From the NCBI RefSeq assembly GCF_004803635.1, contig NZ_SSWX01000009.1:1-64000 (forward strand): 64,000 nt of DNA. Reading direction: 5' to 3'. Below are positions 9,701 through 19,666 of the stretch, piece after piece. Source of the DNA: Lampropedia aestuarii. GTDB taxonomy: Bacteria > Pseudomonadota > Gammaproteobacteria > Burkholderiales > Burkholderiaceae_C. The position numbers and the translations under genes were made by a program. Under the pieces are notes generated by a model that made no database searches, was not told the DNA's origin, and saw only the letters and a program-made list of their open reading frames with translations. Every line of letters starts with the position of its first letter. The first letter of the stretch is position 1.

Positions 9701-12700
9701 CAAGCTCGCCACTCAATCCGTCTTCACTGGCTGGCTCCAACGTGCCATCAGACTCGACCGTGGCTGCTACTGCTGCGGCTTCCTCAACGGGCAAGGCGGG
9801 CTCATCCGCCGGCTCAGCGGCCCCAATAGGATCGACAGGTACAGCCAATTCCTCGTTCAGCGGCGCTGCTGCGCTGGGCTCTCCGGTTGGAGCGGACAAG
9901 GCCTCCAAATCCGCCAGCAACTGCGCATGGCTGCTCAAAGCAATCGAAGGCGGTGGTGCAACACGCTCTTGCACAGCCTCCATACCATTAGCCAGCTCGG
10001 TCTCTTTGAAGCTGACACCCCAACGCACAGCGTCCTCTTCGGTGCGCGACAAGCTGTTTTCCAATGAAGTCAGCAGGGCCGACATCGCCTCAGAGCCCTC
10101 TGGTTCCTGCCCATCAAGCGCAGGGTCTGATGCCGTGGCAGGCGTCTCTGGCAAAGCGGCTGGCGCGCTGAGGTCGCCAAAAAAACTTGTCGCGGCGGGT
10201 GCAGACAAACTGGCAATGTCATCCAGAGACTGGGCATCAACTAGCAAACGCGCCGCAGTGGGAGTCGCCTCCTGCTCAAGGGCTCCCATGCCTGGCAACT
10301 GCGCGGGCACGGTCTCTAAAATCCATTCTTCCGCTGGGTCCTCAGCATCGCCTGCATCGACCTCTGGCGCATCCACATCGAGCAAGGCCGCAATCGCAGG
10401 CGCCTCGGCCTCTAATTCCTCAACCGAATCGGCAGCGTCCAAGGGCACCGGCGTGCTTGGCAAGGCGCTGCGCTCTTGCATGGTCTGGAAGTCCAGGTCT
10501 AAATCGGGCAAGTCCAGGCCATCCAAAGAGCGGATGGCCTCTGACAATTTCTCCGACGTCGATTGTGTCTGCGCTTGAGCAGCGTTTGTCGCAGCGACTC
10601 CTGCACCACGCTGCTCAGCCAATGGCTCAGGCCAATCCATACTGAGATCAATCGCGCGCGTATCCAGATCCCACTCGGCCTCATCGCCAAACGCTGACGC
10701 AGCCGCCTCGACCTCAGGCACACTTGTGTCAACCGCAGCAGCATCGATCTCTTGCTGCATCGCAGCGGGCGCCAGCGGTACGTAACGTGACTCGGTGCGC
10801 ATCAGCAAAGCCGCATGCTCAAATGGCTCAGCGCTCCAATGCGCGGTGCTTTGGCGTGCCTCAATATCATGCACCCATTGCTCCAACTGCCCTAAGGACT
10901 CAGCGCACAGCTGGTGCATCGACGATGAAAACGACTTCTGCTCGGCCAGCCAGCCGTTCATCAACTGTTCCATGGCCCAGGCAGCTGCGCCAAACTCCTC
11001 TAGCCCGACCATGCGCGAGCTGCCCTTGAGCGTGTGAAAGGCGCGGCGCAAAATCGTCTGTTGTGGCACGCTGACAGGATCGCCCTCAAGCAGCGCCAAG
11101 GACTGGCGGCCATCGGCGATGACTTGGCTGGCCTCTTCCAGGAAAATTTCCAGCAACTCGTCGTCTGATTCGTCATCGGCGCTGGCCGCGGTGGGTTGGC
11201 TTGCAGCCTGGGCAGGACTAGGCTGCATCGCCGCATCCGATGCCTGATCAGCTGACACCGGATTGCTTGAAGCCTCGGCACTTGGCAATGCGCCTGACTG
11301 CTGCGTGGGAGCTTGCTGGGCAGCAGCAGATCGCTCTGACGCAGCACCTGGCAGGAAGCTCTCATCCAGTTCGACCGGGCCAGTGACTCGCGAAGATTCC
11401 TGCACGTGCTCAAAAATATCCCGGCCGCCAATTTCGTAGACCTTCAAGCGCCCCATCAAAGGCTGCAGTCGGCCTGTATTGGCGTCGAATACGAACAACT
11501 CTTTGGACAAGCTTGGCTGTGAGGCCAGCATATCAACCTGCAGGCTCAGTGCGCCAATATTGCTGCCAATTTTCTCAAAACGCGCATCCGACAGCGCCAA
11601 GGCCTCCCCATTTTCCTGCTGGCTCTGGTCAATCAGCTCACGGATATCCGAGTTGATTTGTTGGATGGCCTTGGTCGCAGGCACCAAACCTAACACCGCA
11701 AGCACACCGCGCGCGCGGCCCAAAATGCCGGGCACATCCTCGAGCGCAGCGGTATCGGTCGGGTAGCGAAAAAAGCGGTCCAGATGGCTTTCGGCCTCAC
11801 TCAGGTTGGCCTTGAGCTCGCTGACCACACTGCCAATGGTTTCGCCATCGCTGACGCGGGTGTATAACTCCTCGACCCACACCGGCAGCGGCTGGGCATG
11901 GCCCTTCTCGGCCACATCTCTCAAACGCTGAGTCAGCTCCTGCATGCGCTCTGGCATTTTGTCAGAGCGGATGCGTACATCTTCAAGCAAGGCCTGGAAA
12001 TACAAAATCGTCGTTGCCAGCTCCATCGCCAGCTCGGCTGTGGGCACTTGCTGGGTCTGCTTGACCCGCTCGACCAGACCCTCCATGGTCTCCATCAGCG
12101 GCTTGGCAGCGGCCATGTGCGTGCCGATCAAGGCGGCAAATTCGCCCAGCTGGCGCGCCACCTGGTCGATCTGCTCAATATGGCCTTCCATCACCGCGTT
12201 CCAGCCATCGGTGGTCTCTTTCAAGGCCTGCCGCATTGCTTGTTTTTGCGCCGGCGCAATCAAGCTAAAGACGGTGTGGTTGTAGTCCACAGGCTCCATC
12301 TCTTGAAGGCCAAATGCTTCACGCACCGCATACAAGACTGGCGCTGTGCTCTGGTCGACATCGCGCGCCTGGCCGCAGAAAAACAGCAAATCCTGCATCC
12401 ACCGGGCCGTCACCAGGGCATCGCCCTCTGTCAAGGTCGCGTATTGCACCAGCACACGTGTTGCAGCCCGCTTCACATACACATCATTGGGCAGCTTTTG
12501 CAGGGACAAGGCCTCAAAAAATCCCGCTGCAACCTTCCAGAACGTGCGTTCACGAAAAGCCTGGTTAGCCAGCGACAAGCCCAGACACAGCTTGACCAGA
12601 TCGCGCGCGCTGCGCGCCTGGTTGTGGCCTTTCATGACATTCAAAATAGACCGGTCCAGCACTTGGCGGGCGCGCTCTCCGGGCGCAATGGCCTTGAGCG

Positions 12701-13232
12701 GCATGTCCAACTCGGGCTCGTGCAAGTCGCCTTCGAGATGCCACAAATCAGCCGGACTGGCCGGCGGCGAGACCCCAAGCAAGGCATGCACTTTGCGGTA
12801 GGTAGGGAACAGCAATACTGGCGAGAGACGGGGATTGACCAGCAAGTTCTCAAGATACTCGCCTAGCGCCAGGCCCGATTGCGACAGCGCCTGCACAGCT
12901 TCTGGTGTGCACAAATGGGGACGCTGCACCATCCGTGCGACCGCATGCTCTGACTGGCGCAGCACGAATGCAGGAATAAAAGCGCCCACCATCTCCAAAG
13001 CACCACAGGCCTGGTGCACCAGACTTTTGGCCTGCACCAAATCGGCGGCCTGCTCGCTCAACTCTTCTGGCCTCAAGCTCTTGTCAGCAACGCCACTGGC
13101 AAAGGCTTGCAAGCGCTCCATCGCTTGGTCATAGGTTTGACGCATCTCCCCCAAAACCCATGCTAGCGGGCCCAAATCCTGGCCTTTGGCGACGTCTTTG
13201 CTGTGCATTGAATTTGTCATAGTTTCCATCAT
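6723..13232 (-). CDS. pilL: Type IV pilus chemosensory hybrid histidine kinase (PilL/ChpA)
   Basis: A 2169-residue CheA-type kinase controlling twitching motility through PilG and PilH. Order seen: a large N-terminal PilL-type helical region (about 1-560), an Ala/Pro/Glu-rich linker, HPt with His733 (AFHTLKGSSR), a long acidic low-complexity linker (about 830-1230), a second HPt with His1408 (LHTLKGSSR), a dimerisation helix, a CheA HATPase core (HILRNCVSHGIEP, DDGAGLD, GFTTA, GRGIGMDVV), a CheW-like domain, and a C-terminal receiver with Asp2091 (SDIEMP). Pseudomonas ChpA has more phosphotransfer domains; only two canonical histidines are evident here. It is the fifth gene of the minus-strand pil cluster, about 130 bases after pilJ, and nearly abuts the DUF1841 gene. 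Several in-frame ATGs exist near the start (MMETMTNSM), so the exact start is uncertain by a few residues. Confidence 0.95.
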   Translation of the reverse strand: MMETMTNSMHSKDVAKGQDLGPLAWVLGEMRQTYDQAMERLQAFASGVADKSLRPEELSEQAADLVQAKSLVHQACGALEMVGAFIPAFVLRQSEHAVARMVQRPHLCTPEAVQALSQSGLALGEYLENLLVNPRLSPVLLFPTYRKVHALLGVSPPASPADLWHLEGDLHEPELDMPLKAIAPGERARQVLDRSILNVMKGHNQARSARDLVKLCLGLSLANQAFRERTFWKVAAGFFEALSLQKLPNDVYVKRAATRVLVQYATLTEGDALVTARWMQDLLFFCGQARDVDQSTAPVLYAVREAFGLQEMEPVDYNHTVFSLIAPAQKQAMRQALKETTDGWNAVMEGHIEQIDQVARQLGEFAALIGTHMAAAKPLMETMEGLVERVKQTQQVPTAELAMELATTILYFQALLEDVRIRSDKMPERMQELTQRLRDVAEKGHAQPLPVWVEELYTRVSDGETIGSVVSELKANLSEAESHLDRFFRYPTDTAALEDVPGILGRARGVLAVLGLVPATKAIQQINSDIRELIDQSQQENGEALALSDARFEKIGSNIGALSLQVDMLASQPSLSKELFVFDANTGRLQPLMGRLKVYEIGGRDIFEHVQESSRVTGPVELDESFLPGAASERSAAAQQAPTQQSGALPSAEASSNPVSADQASDAAMQPSPAQAASQPTAASADDESDDELLEIFLEEASQVIADGRQSLALLEGDPVSVPQQTILRRAFHTLKGSSRMVGLEEFGAAAWAMEQLMNGWLAEQKSFSSSMHQLCAESLGQLEQWVHDIEARQSTAHWSAEPFEHAALLMRTESRYVPLAPAAMQQEIDAAAVDTSVPEVEAAASAFGDEAEWDLDTRAIDLSMDWPEPLAEQRGAGVAATNAAQAQTQSTSEKLSEAIRSLDGLDLPDLDLDFQTMQERSALPSTPVPLDAADSVEELEAEAPAIAALLDVDAPEVDAGDAEDPAEEWILETVPAQLPGMGALEQEATPTAARLLVDAQSLDDIASLSAPAATSFFGDLSAPAALPETPATASDPALDGQEPEGSEAMSALLTSLENSLSRTEEDAVRWGVSFKETELANGMEAVQERVAPPPSIALSSHAQLLADLEALSAPTGEPSAAAPLNEELAVPVDPIGAAEPADEPALPVEEAAAVAATVESDGTLEPASEDGLSGELAATAPQQDEAAQQAAAQIAQDLIGVGQKDETYWLLQILQATQDLEELLANWHTPGQAELLSQDIVAQARGLVTAGGNLAVAPSFVQYLEQIAAVVDFFASHQASDVPQVFAALTHGLQTVQTAMDAIVAGIGNGTVDSAEFSALRQLLAQALRSDSDAATVDFGQPLQAPAPQSHEPEPFAAMQDLVDRDLFPIFEEEALDLMPQLVGALRRWLSEPSSFEARSESLRVLHTLKGSSRLAGARQIGEMAHRFESEIEAIEAKDDSVAAVGQLLTRYDELQAVFDGLRGAVNAQELHQRAKESAEVALVTRSQERVRGDAQATAAQALRSNALSLEAVQTSAAAGYVPELGEPFGSELPGPTPLLIQASSKRQQTVRVRSVHINRLINQAGEIQISRSRAESRLRQLNTALDGMTVDLDRLRQQLRELEVQSESQMQSRMALGKDSANFDPLELDRFTRVQELTRMMAETVNDVATVQRTLQAAMAGTEDDLIAQERKGRELQRDLLHTRMVEFDSIAERLHSVVRQASTETGKRVNLVIENGRIEMDRVLLDRMLGGFEHILRNCVSHGIEPSATRESRGKPAAGTITLTVNHEGNDVSISFKDDGAGLDLEAIRRKGIERGLLVPGQVLSDKELSNLIFMPGFTTAHELTGISGRGIGMDVVRVDVSALGGRIETQTEQGKGTTFRLIMPLTTAVTQVMLVRSGRLIVGIPANLVDGIERVSQDGLKLGYQNGQLDVGSLRVPLYWSGALLQHSPRSGEDSGKAAPVVLVRSAAQVVAIHVDEVLGNQEVVVKNLGAQLSALPGLAGMSVLASGAVLLVYNFIALSSVYGEQAQALQRQDKSDHSALVDAGLLTEPSAEQAIPLILVVDDSITVRRVTQRLLKREGYRVALAAHGAQALEMLEQETPAVMLSDIEMPQMDGFELLRQVRDDRRYAQLPVIMITSRTAQKHRDHAMQLGANHYLGKPYSDAELLELVHEYAHAPQSQEAKVH

Positions 13233-13362
13233 TGCTCGCCCTTGCCTTGCTCCATGGCTGAAGCAGTCCTCACACCACCGCCCGATGCGAAACAGGCCAG
13301 GCGCGGGTGTGTGACTGCCGCGGTCTGCATTGTCAAACCGTCTTTGATGAAATCAAATCGTC

Positions 13363-15585
13363 TTACTGAATCTTGAATCGAGAAATCGATTGCAACAACT
13401 CTTGCGCGGTTTGCGCCAACTCACGCACCTGGTGCGCCGTGGCCCTGGTGCCATCACTGGTTTGCTCGGTCACCGCAAAAATGTGCTGAATGTTCTGCGC
13501 CACCTTGTTGGCCAATGCCGCCTCTTGCGAGGCCACATCCGAAATTTGCTCCACACGCTGCGTCAATTGGCGCGAAACCTTGTCGATTTCAGCCAACTGT
13601 GCACCCGCACGGTCAGCCAGTGTAGCCCCTTCAACCACGCCCTGGGTTGAGCGCTCCATCGCCACCACCGCGTCGTGTGTGTCGCTTTGAATGGCGCGCA
13701 CCAACTCGGCAATCTTGCGGGTCGCGTCAGCTGAACGCTCCGCCAAACGCTGCACCTCTTCAGCCACCACAGAGAAGCCTCGCCCCGCTTCACCGGCAGA
13801 GGCGGCCTGAATCGCCGCATTCAGCGCCAGCACGTTGGTCTGTTCGGTAATGTCAGAGATCAGCTCGGTAATCTCGCCAATCTCTTGCGAGGACTCACCC
13901 AGGCGTTTAATCCGTTTGGAGGACTCTTGAATCTGCGCGCGAATCGCATTCATACCACCAATCGAGTTCTGCACCGCCTGCAAACCGGATTCGGCGGTAT
14001 CGCGCGACTGGCGCGCAACCTGCGCAGACTCCTGCGCGCTGCGTGAAATCGAGTTGATGCGCGAGGCCATGTCCAAAATCGCGTTACCGGTGTCCTTGAT
14101 CTCGTGCAACTGCTCAGTCGATGCGGCCAGCAGCTCAGTGGAGTTCATATCCACGGCCACCGTGGTTTTGGTCACCTTATTCACCGAATCGTGCACGTTA
14201 CTGATCAACTGGCGCAGCTCTTCAATCGTGTAGTTCACCGAGTCGGCAATCGCCCCAGTAATGTCTTCGGTCACGGTTGCCTCTTGCGTCAAATCACCTT
14301 CGGCGATCAGCAGCAGCTCGTTCATCAGGCGCAAAATAGCCGCCTGGTTGGCATCGTTGAGTCGCTTGGCGTCTTTCTCACGCGTCGAGGTGGCCATGTG
14401 CACTTGTTCGGCCTCGACAAAACGGGCCTGTCCGCTTCGGATGTAAGACAGCGCCATCAACCAACCGGATACGGCCATCAAGACCACGCCCGCGATAATC
14501 ATCACCAACTGCCACCATTGCCAACCCACGCGCGCGGCCAAACCATTTTTAATCGCATCAATCGGCTGCAACAAGTACTCAGACTGGCGGTAGAGCTTTT
14601 GCACCGCATCACGTGCGCTATTGATTTCACCCAGGTTGGCATTCATCGACTCCAGCGCCTGGATGCTGTCTTCAATTTTGCTTTTGAGCGAAGCCAGCGC
14701 GCTCTGGGCCTGAGCGCTGATGCCGTAGCGTTGAATCTGTGTGGACGTGGCCTGTGCCAAATCCAGGTTGTTCAGCAACGGCTCAAAGTCCTCGCTCTGC
14801 AAAATGTTCTTGGCAGACAAGTCATACGCAATACCAGAGGCCGCTTGCAGATACAGTGATAACTGCAACACCGCGCGGCTGACTTCGCTGCCGCGCAGCT
14901 GTTGTCGCTCCAGCGGCAGCAACACATCCTGCGCGCTAACCACCAAACTCGTCAGGCTAGCAAACGCGGCATTACGCGCCAGCAAGGCACTGCGCGTGCT
15001 GCGCAGGGTCTCTGCCGTGTCACGAATTTGCGTGCGCCGCTGCAGCATCCCAGGAAAATAATCGTAGCCATCGCCTGCGTTGCCTTGCTCAAGCACATCA
15101 ATCTGATTGGCCAGCGCAGCAGCCTCGGTCAAAACTTCCTGAGAGGCCTGGGAGTTGCCATCCAACGCCAAAGCCGACGTGATGTTGAGGCGCTGCGTAT
15201 AAGTTGTCGCATCTGAGCTGGCGGTGTAGAGTTTTTGCGCGTCGTTCGACTGCCAAACCCCCAAACCAATGCCCAAGACGAACAGCAACGCCCCAAACAC
15301 CAATAGCGCAACCAGCTTGCGCACATGGCTGCCCAGTGTGGCCATACCCAGCAAGGGAATTTTGACGCGCGTGTTATCAACGCGATGGTCCAGCGCCAAG
15401 GTCGACTGCAGCGAGCTAGCGGCAGAAGCGGTGAAGGGGCCTTGGTCGCCTGCATCCCTGTCATCATTCTCAGAGATTGCATGGTGCCCTGCGCCTTCAG
15501 GCCAAGCTTGGGCAGCAGAGGCCTCTGGTGTGGGTAGGCCCAATTTTTCTTCTTGGCCAGCAGAGCTTTTGTGTGGAGCTGTCAT
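13363..15585 (-). CDS. pilJ: Methyl-accepting chemotaxis protein of the twitching cluster (PilJ)
   Basis: The membrane chemoreceptor that feeds PilL through PilI. The 740-residue product has an unusual cytoplasmic N-terminal extension of about 85 residues, transmembrane helix 1 ([20 protein letters not shown]), a periplasmic helical PilJ-type sensing region, helix 2 ([20 protein letters not shown]), HAMP, and a long signalling hairpin with the MCP tip ([20 protein letters not shown]). I chose the ATG at 15585; a TTG eight codons upstream (15609) overlaps the pilI stop and would allow translational coupling. It ends 130 bases before pilL. Confidence 0.92.
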   Translation of the reverse strand: MTAPHKSSAGQEEKLGLPTPEASAAQAWPEGAGHHAISENDDRDAGDQGPFTASAASSLQSTLALDHRVDNTRVKIPLLGMATLGSHVRKLVALLVFGALLFVLGIGLGVWQSNDAQKLYTASSDATTYTQRLNITSALALDGNSQASQEVLTEAAALANQIDVLEQGNAGDGYDYFPGMLQRRTQIRDTAETLRSTRSALLARNAAFASLTSLVVSAQDVLLPLERQQLRGSEVSRAVLQLSLYLQAASGIAYDLSAKNILQSEDFEPLLNNLDLAQATSTQIQRYGISAQAQSALASLKSKIEDSIQALESMNANLGEINSARDAVQKLYRQSEYLLQPIDAIKNGLAARVGWQWWQLVMIIAGVVLMAVSGWLMALSYIRSGQARFVEAEQVHMATSTREKDAKRLNDANQAAILRLMNELLLIAEGDLTQEATVTEDITGAIADSVNYTIEELRQLISNVHDSVNKVTKTTVAVDMNSTELLAASTEQLHEIKDTGNAILDMASRINSISRSAQESAQVARQSRDTAESGLQAVQNSIGGMNAIRAQIQESSKRIKRLGESSQEIGEITELISDITEQTNVLALNAAIQAASAGEAGRGFSVVAEEVQRLAERSADATRKIAELVRAIQSDTHDAVVAMERSTQGVVEGATLADRAGAQLAEIDKVSRQLTQRVEQISDVASQEAALANKVAQNIQHIFAVTEQTSDGTRATAHQVRELAQTAQELLQSISRFKIQ

Positions 15586-15605
15586 CTTAGAACCAGATAA
15601 AACAA

Positions 15606-16172
15606 TCAAATGCCGATAGAAAGGAATTTCTCATTCGCAGACAAACTTTGCAAATTCAACTCTTGCCAAGTCGTACCTTGTTGATCGGTATACAAATTGC
15701 CTAAAAATGGCCAAGCCGTGTTGCTTGGCGGACGGTGCGCTTGACTGAACTCAGCCACACTTTTGAGGCCTGCGACCTGGTCAATCAGCAAGGCCACATT
15801 GATCTCCAGGGCCGGATTAAAAGTCATCAGGCGGCAAGCTGCACTCTGTGCTTCAGAACGCTTGGGATATTTGTCATCAAGAAACGTGGCCAAATCAACC
15901 ACGCCTGAGAGCTCACCACGCCAGCCAACAATGCCCATGAACCACGGCTTCGTGTAGGGCACGGGTGTGGGTTTCTGCCAGGGTGCGATTTCTGAGGCGT
16001 GGCTGAGCGGAACCAGCAAAGCACGCTCGCCAATGCGCACCCCCATCCAAGCAGACAAGGCCCGCTCACCTGCATCAACTTGTCTCAGGCGCTTGGCAAA
16101 ATGGTTCTGAAAATCATCAGAGGAAGAAGAGGGGGGTGTGAGTGCGGACTGTCCATCAGACGCAATACTCAT
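15606..16172 (-). CDS. pilI: CheW-like adaptor of the twitching cluster (PilI)
   Basis: A 188-residue CheW-domain protein that couples the PilJ receptor to the PilL kinase. The CheW core is visible from about residue 45 ([18 protein letters not shown]) through [19 protein letters not shown]. Its ATG overlaps the pilH TGA by four bases, and its stop is 20 bases before the preferred pilJ start, so it is translationally coupled. The position between pilH and pilJ supports the name. Confidence 0.9.
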   Translation of the reverse strand: MSIASDGQSALTPPSSSSDDFQNHFAKRLRQVDAGERALSAWMGVRIGERALLVPLSHASEIAPWQKPTPVPYTKPWFMGIVGWRGELSGVVDLATFLDDKYPKRSEAQSAACRLMTFNPALEINVALLIDQVAGLKSVAEFSQAHRPPSNTAWPFLGNLYTDQQGTTWQELNLQSLSANEKFLSIGI

Positions 16173-16546
16173 GCCCCACCCTCACGCAATGCAGAGATCG
16201 CCGACTCCAATTCATCAAGTTTGACGGGTTTGACCAAATAGCCTTTGGCGCCTTGGCGCATCCCCCAGACCTTGTCGGTGTCCTGGCCCTTGCTCGTGCA
16301 AATGATGATCGGGATGTCTGCGTAGACCGGGTCTTTGGTGATGGTGCGCGTGAGCTGAAAGCCGTTTTTACCCGGCATCACCACATCCATCAAAATCAGG
16401 TCTGGGCGCTCGGTTTGGATGCTGAGCATGGCCTCATCGGCATTACCAGCGATCAACACCGACATGCCTTGCTTTTGTAGGAGGTCTGACAAGTACGCCT
16501 GCTCGGTCCTTGAATCATCGACCACTAATACTTTTTGAATCGTCAT
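16169..16546 (-). CDS. pilH: Twitching motility response regulator PilH
   Basis: A single-domain CheY-like receiver of 125 residues with the acidic pair at residues 10-11 (VVDDS), acceptor Asp54 (LMDVVMP), Thr/Ser switch (ICTSKGQ) and KPVK lysine. It has no output domain, as expected of PilH, which tunes pilus retraction. It is the second gene of the operon, 27 bases after pilG, and overlaps pilI. Confidence 0.9.
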   Translation of the reverse strand: MTIQKVLVVDDSRTEQAYLSDLLQKQGMSVLIAGNADEAMLSIQTERPDLILMDVVMPGKNGFQLTRTITKDPVYADIPIIICTSKGQDTDKVWGMRQGAKGYLVKPVKLDELESAISALREGGA

Positions 16547-16573
16547 GACGGAATGCCTTTATTCTTTCGATAA

Positions 16574-16960
16574 TCAATTGGCTGAGCTGAACTCTTGCAC
16601 TGCCTTGAGCAACTGGTCTTTGGTAAACGGCTTGGTCAGATACTCTTCGCTGCCCACCATACGGCCTCTGGCCTTGTCAAAAAAGCCATCCTTGGACGAC
16701 AACATAATGACCGGCGTGGTCGCAAATTTGGGATTGCGCTTGATAATCGCGCAGGTTTGGTAGCCATCCAACTTAGGCATCAAAATATCGCAAAAAATCA
16801 GGTCTGGCTCATAGTCATTGACCTTGGAGAGTGCATCGAAACCATCTTCAGCCAGCAAGACCTCATGGCCACCTTGCTTGAGAAAGATTTCAGCACTGCG
16901 TCGAATGGTGTTGCTGTCATCGACCACCAAAACTTTAGCGGGAGCTGCTTGATCACTCAT
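16574..16960 (-). CDS. pilG: Twitching motility response regulator PilG
   Basis: A stand-alone receiver of 128 residues: VVDDS near residues 13-16, acceptor Asp58 (FCDILMP), MLSSKDG switch and TKPF lysine. PilG promotes pilus extension in the Chp system. It is the first gene of the minus-strand cluster pilG-pilH-pilI-pilJ-pilL-DUF1841. The operon promoter should lie in the gap to the right of 16960; an AT-rich TATTAT stretch is present about 35-45 bases upstream, but no clear -35 box was found. Confidence 0.92.
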   Translation of the reverse strand: MSDQAAPAKVLVVDDSNTIRRSAEIFLKQGGHEVLLAEDGFDALSKVNDYEPDLIFCDILMPKLDGYQTCAIIKRNPKFATTPVIMLSSKDGFFDKARGRMVGSEEYLTKPFTKDQLLKAVQEFSSAN

Positions 16961-17732
16961 ATGTTTGCACCGTCATTGTGAGTCTCTCTACCAATAATAT
17001 GTATCTTGTTTGCATTGCTAGCCCGTTCACTACCCCAGCACACTGGCCTTCAACAGCCAGACATGGCCCTGGCAGCACGGTATCACACCGGCAGCATTCA
17101 GTGGTCACAACACAGAACGCGCCACAATTTCACCAATTGCCTGTAATCTGTACACTTTAGCCATGAGGCATGTTCACGCCTTATGCTAACGCGCTACGAT
17201 GACAAACTATCACAACTCATGCCCGCATTATTGATGCGATTGGCGTATATCAAAAGCCTTCTTTGCTTGAGAACGTGTTTACGATCTTTTCGCAGTCGCG
17301 CAAAACTCCCAAAAAGGCAGTACAAGGCGCCTGTTGCCGCCCGTACGTGAGTACGGCCACAACGGACAACGTCGCAATGCGCTTTTTGTAATTTTGGCGC
17401 TTTGTCCTTCGACTTGGAGCCCAAAGGCGCACTATTGTGTTCAAAACCCCGCCGGGCTATTGGCTCGGCTGCGGTTTTTGCCGTTCATTGCATGCTTTTA
17501 GGCCCCAACGCGGTCTACGCCAAGATCGTACCTGTTCTTAGAAAAGAAAGCGGTTGAAAATATGCCACAAAAATATTGAATTCATTGAATTTCTCTCCCG
17601 TCTGCGTCAACTTTTAACGCAGCGAATGGCCTTGCTGCACTGCACATGGCAACCATCGCCCCCTTTAATTGCAAGCAAAACGGATCAAGCCTTTGCGCTT
17701 TGCCCGCGGCTTGACTTCGCTCGACAAGCACT
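16961..17732. other. Long intergenic region between pilG and hemL
   Basis: About 770 bases separating divergent pilG and hemL. The central 269 bases (17270-17538) are a full copy of the dispersed repeat family. The left 300 bases should hold the pil promoter and the right 190 bases the hemL promoter. Short open frames here are low-complexity or lie in the repeat and I do not call them genes. Confidence 0.6.
17270..17538. repeat. Dispersed repeat element, long copy
   Basis: Left end AGAACGTGTTTACGATCT (17270-17287) and right end AGATCGTACCTGTTCT (17523-17538) are imperfect inverted copies of each other. After the left end comes the shared core (CGCAGTCGCGCAA, GGCAGTACAAGGCGCC, a GTTGCCGCCCGTAC/GTACGGCCACAAC hairpin, CGCAATGCGC). 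The right part holds a second segment, GGAGCCCAAAGGCGCACT and a GC-rich hairpin, that is also found in the copy at 55364. It contains no transposase gene. Confidence 0.8.
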
Positions 17733-19037
17733 ATGAACCACAACGAAACCCTTTTTCTCCGCGCCCAAAAAAGCATTCCAGGTGGGGTCAACTCACCCGT
17801 GCGGGCGTTTAAAGCCGTCGGTGGCACACCTGCATTTATCCACAAGGCCCAAGGCGCTTATCTGTGGGATGCCGATGGCCAACGCTACGTAGACTACATC
17901 GGTTCATGGGGACCGATGATACTCGGCCATGGCCACCCAGAAGTGCTCGCCGCGGTCAGCCAGGCCATGCAACAAGGCCTGTCGTTTGGCGCTCCAACCG
18001 AGCGCGAGATCGAGCTGGCCGAAGAAATCATCAAACTCGTGCCATCCATGGACATGGTGCGCCTGGTCAATTCCGGCACCGAAGCGAGCATGAGTGCGAT
18101 TCGCCTGGCCAGAGGCTTTACTGGCCGCAACAAAATCATCAAATTCGAAGGTTGCTACCACGGTCACGCCGACTCTCTGCTGGTCAAAGCCGGCTCGGGC
18201 CTGGCCACCTTTGGCCACGCCACCAGCGCCGGAGTGCCCCAGGAGGTCGTGCAAGACACCGTGGTGCTGGAATTCAACAACGTCGCCCAGTTGCAAGAGG
18301 CGTTTGCCCAGTTTGGCACCGAGGTCGCCTGCGTGATCATGGAGCCGATTGCCGGCAATATGAACTTTGTGCGTGCCAGTGTGCCTTTCATGCAAGCTGC
18401 GCGCGAGCTCAGTCAACGAGCCGGCGCGCTGCTGATCATTGATGAGGTCATGACCGGCTTTCGCGTCGCCCTGGGCGGTGCGCAAAGCCTGTACGCTCAG
18501 CAAATTCCCGGTTTTGCACCAGATTTGACCGTGCTGGGCAAAGTCATTGGCGGCGGCATGCCGTTGGCCGCCTTTGGTGGGCCCAAACACATCATGGAAC
18601 AACTCGCGCCGCTAGGGCCGGTCTACCAGGCCGGTACCTTGTCTGGCAACCCAGTGGCAACGGCCTGCGGCCTGACCACCTTGCGCCTGATCCAGGAGCC
18701 CGGCTTTCACGCCGCCTTGGGCCAACGCACCCAGTCCCTGATGCGCGGCCTGCACCAGGCTGCCACACAGGCAGGTCTGCCCTTCAGCGTCGACAGCGAA
18801 GGCGGCCTGTTCGGCTTTTTCCTGCTGCCTGAGCTGCCCAGCAACTACAGCCAGGTCATGCAAACCAAAGGCGCGCTGTTCAACCAGCTGTTCCATGGCC
18901 TGCTCCAACGCGGTGTCTACCTGGCTCCCGCCTTGTACGAAGCCGGCTTTGTCAGCGCTGCACACACGCAAGAGGACATTGAACACACGATTGCCGCAGC
19001 CACCGAAGTCTTTGCCGAAATGGTTGCTGGCTTGTAA
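17733..19037 (+). CDS. hemL: Glutamate-1-semialdehyde 2,1-aminomutase
   Basis: Converts glutamate-1-semialdehyde to 5-aminolevulinate with PLP in the C5 route to haem. The product is 434 residues, full length for the family, starting [22 protein letters not shown]. The PLP-binding lysine is Lys270 in [16 protein letters not shown], and [20 protein letters not shown] and [10 protein letters not shown] are typical. The stop codon TAA (19035-19037) is immediately followed by GAACGTATTTC, a degenerate end of the dispersed repeat. It is followed on the same strand by the maf gene 32 bases away. Confidence 0.97.
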   Translation: MNHNETLFLRAQKSIPGGVNSPVRAFKAVGGTPAFIHKAQGAYLWDADGQRYVDYIGSWGPMILGHGHPEVLAAVSQAMQQGLSFGAPTEREIELAEEIIKLVPSMDMVRLVNSGTEASMSAIRLARGFTGRNKIIKFEGCYHGHADSLLVKAGSGLATFGHATSAGVPQEVVQDTVVLEFNNVAQLQEAFAQFGTEVACVIMEPIAGNMNFVRASVPFMQAARELSQRAGALLIIDEVMTGFRVALGGAQSLYAQQIPGFAPDLTVLGKVIGGGMPLAAFGGPKHIMEQLAPLGPVYQAGTLSGNPVATACGLTTLRLIQEPGFHAALGQRTQSLMRGLHQAATQAGLPFSVDSEGGLFGFFLLPELPSNYSQVMQTKGALFNQLFHGLLQRGVYLAPALYEAGFVSAAHTQEDIEHTIAAATEVFAEMVAGL

Positions 19038-19048
19038 GAACGTATTTC
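19037..19048. repeat. Degenerate solo end of the dispersed repeat
   Basis: AGAACGTATTTC directly at the hemL stop codon matches the first 12 bases of the repeat terminus. It is short, so on its own this call is weak; the shared position at a stop codon with other copies supports it. Confidence 0.4.
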
Positions 19049-19069
19049 AAAATTGCTTGCTGTATTGCC

Positions 19070-19666
19070 ATGACACTTACTCCTCCCACTCGCCCGTTGA
19101 TTTTGGGTTCGACCTCGCGCTACCGCCGCGAGCTGCTTGCACGTCTGGGCCTGACATTCGATGCCCAGGCGCCCGATGTCGACGAAACACCCGAGGCGGG
19201 CGAAGCGCCCCAAGCGCTGGCCAAGCGCCTGGCGCTTGCCAAGGCGCGCGAAGTCGCCCAGCGCTTTCCAGATGCGATCGTGATTGGCTCAGACCAGGTC
19301 GCCGACTTGCACGGCACGCCCTTGGGTAAACCGCATACGCATGAACGCGCCATCAGCCAGCTCAGCCAGATGAGCGGTCAGACTGTGCTGTTCCATACCG
19401 CCGTCGCCGTGGTCTGCCAGGCCAGCGGCTTTGAAGCGCTGGAAGTGGCCGTGATCCGCACCCACTTTCGCGCCTTGTCGCTGGCCGAGATTGAACGCTA
19501 CCTGCTGGCCGAGCAGCCCTACGACTGCGCTGGCAGTGCCAAAAGCGAAGGTTTGGGCATCAGCCTGCTGCAATCGATTGACAATGACGACCCGACTGCT
19601 TTGATCGGTCTGCCCTTGATTCGCACCTGCCACATGCTGCGCCAAGCCGGACTGCAAATTCCATGA
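19070..19666 (+). CDS. Maf family nucleotide pyrophosphatase, YceF subtype
   Basis: Maf proteins hydrolyse non-canonical or methylated nucleoside triphosphates; the YceF subtype prefers 7-methyl-GTP. The 198-residue product has LILGSTSRYRRELL at the N-terminus, the E-rich DVDETPE segment, IGSDQVADLHG with the catalytic aspartate, and DCAGSAKSEGLGI, which is characteristic of YceF. Its stop overlaps the following methyltransferase start by four bases, so the two are coupled. Confidence 0.88.
   Translation: MTLTPPTRPLILGSTSRYRRELLARLGLTFDAQAPDVDETPEAGEAPQALAKRLALAKAREVAQRFPDAIVIGSDQVADLHGTPLGKPHTHERAISQLSQMSGQTVLFHTAVAVVCQASGFEALEVAVIRTHFRALSLAEIERYLLAEQPYDCAGSAKSEGLGISLLQSIDNDDPTALIGLPLIRTCHMLRQAGLQIP

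Noticed and set aside
9694-10578. Ser/Ala-rich open frame opposite the pilL linker
   Set aside because: It mirrors the acidic low-complexity linker of pilL; it has no ribosome-binding site or motif.
17194-17444. Short minus-strand frames in the pilG-hemL gap
   Set aside because: They lie inside a dispersed repeat copy and similar peptides would be encoded by every copy, so they are not independent genes.
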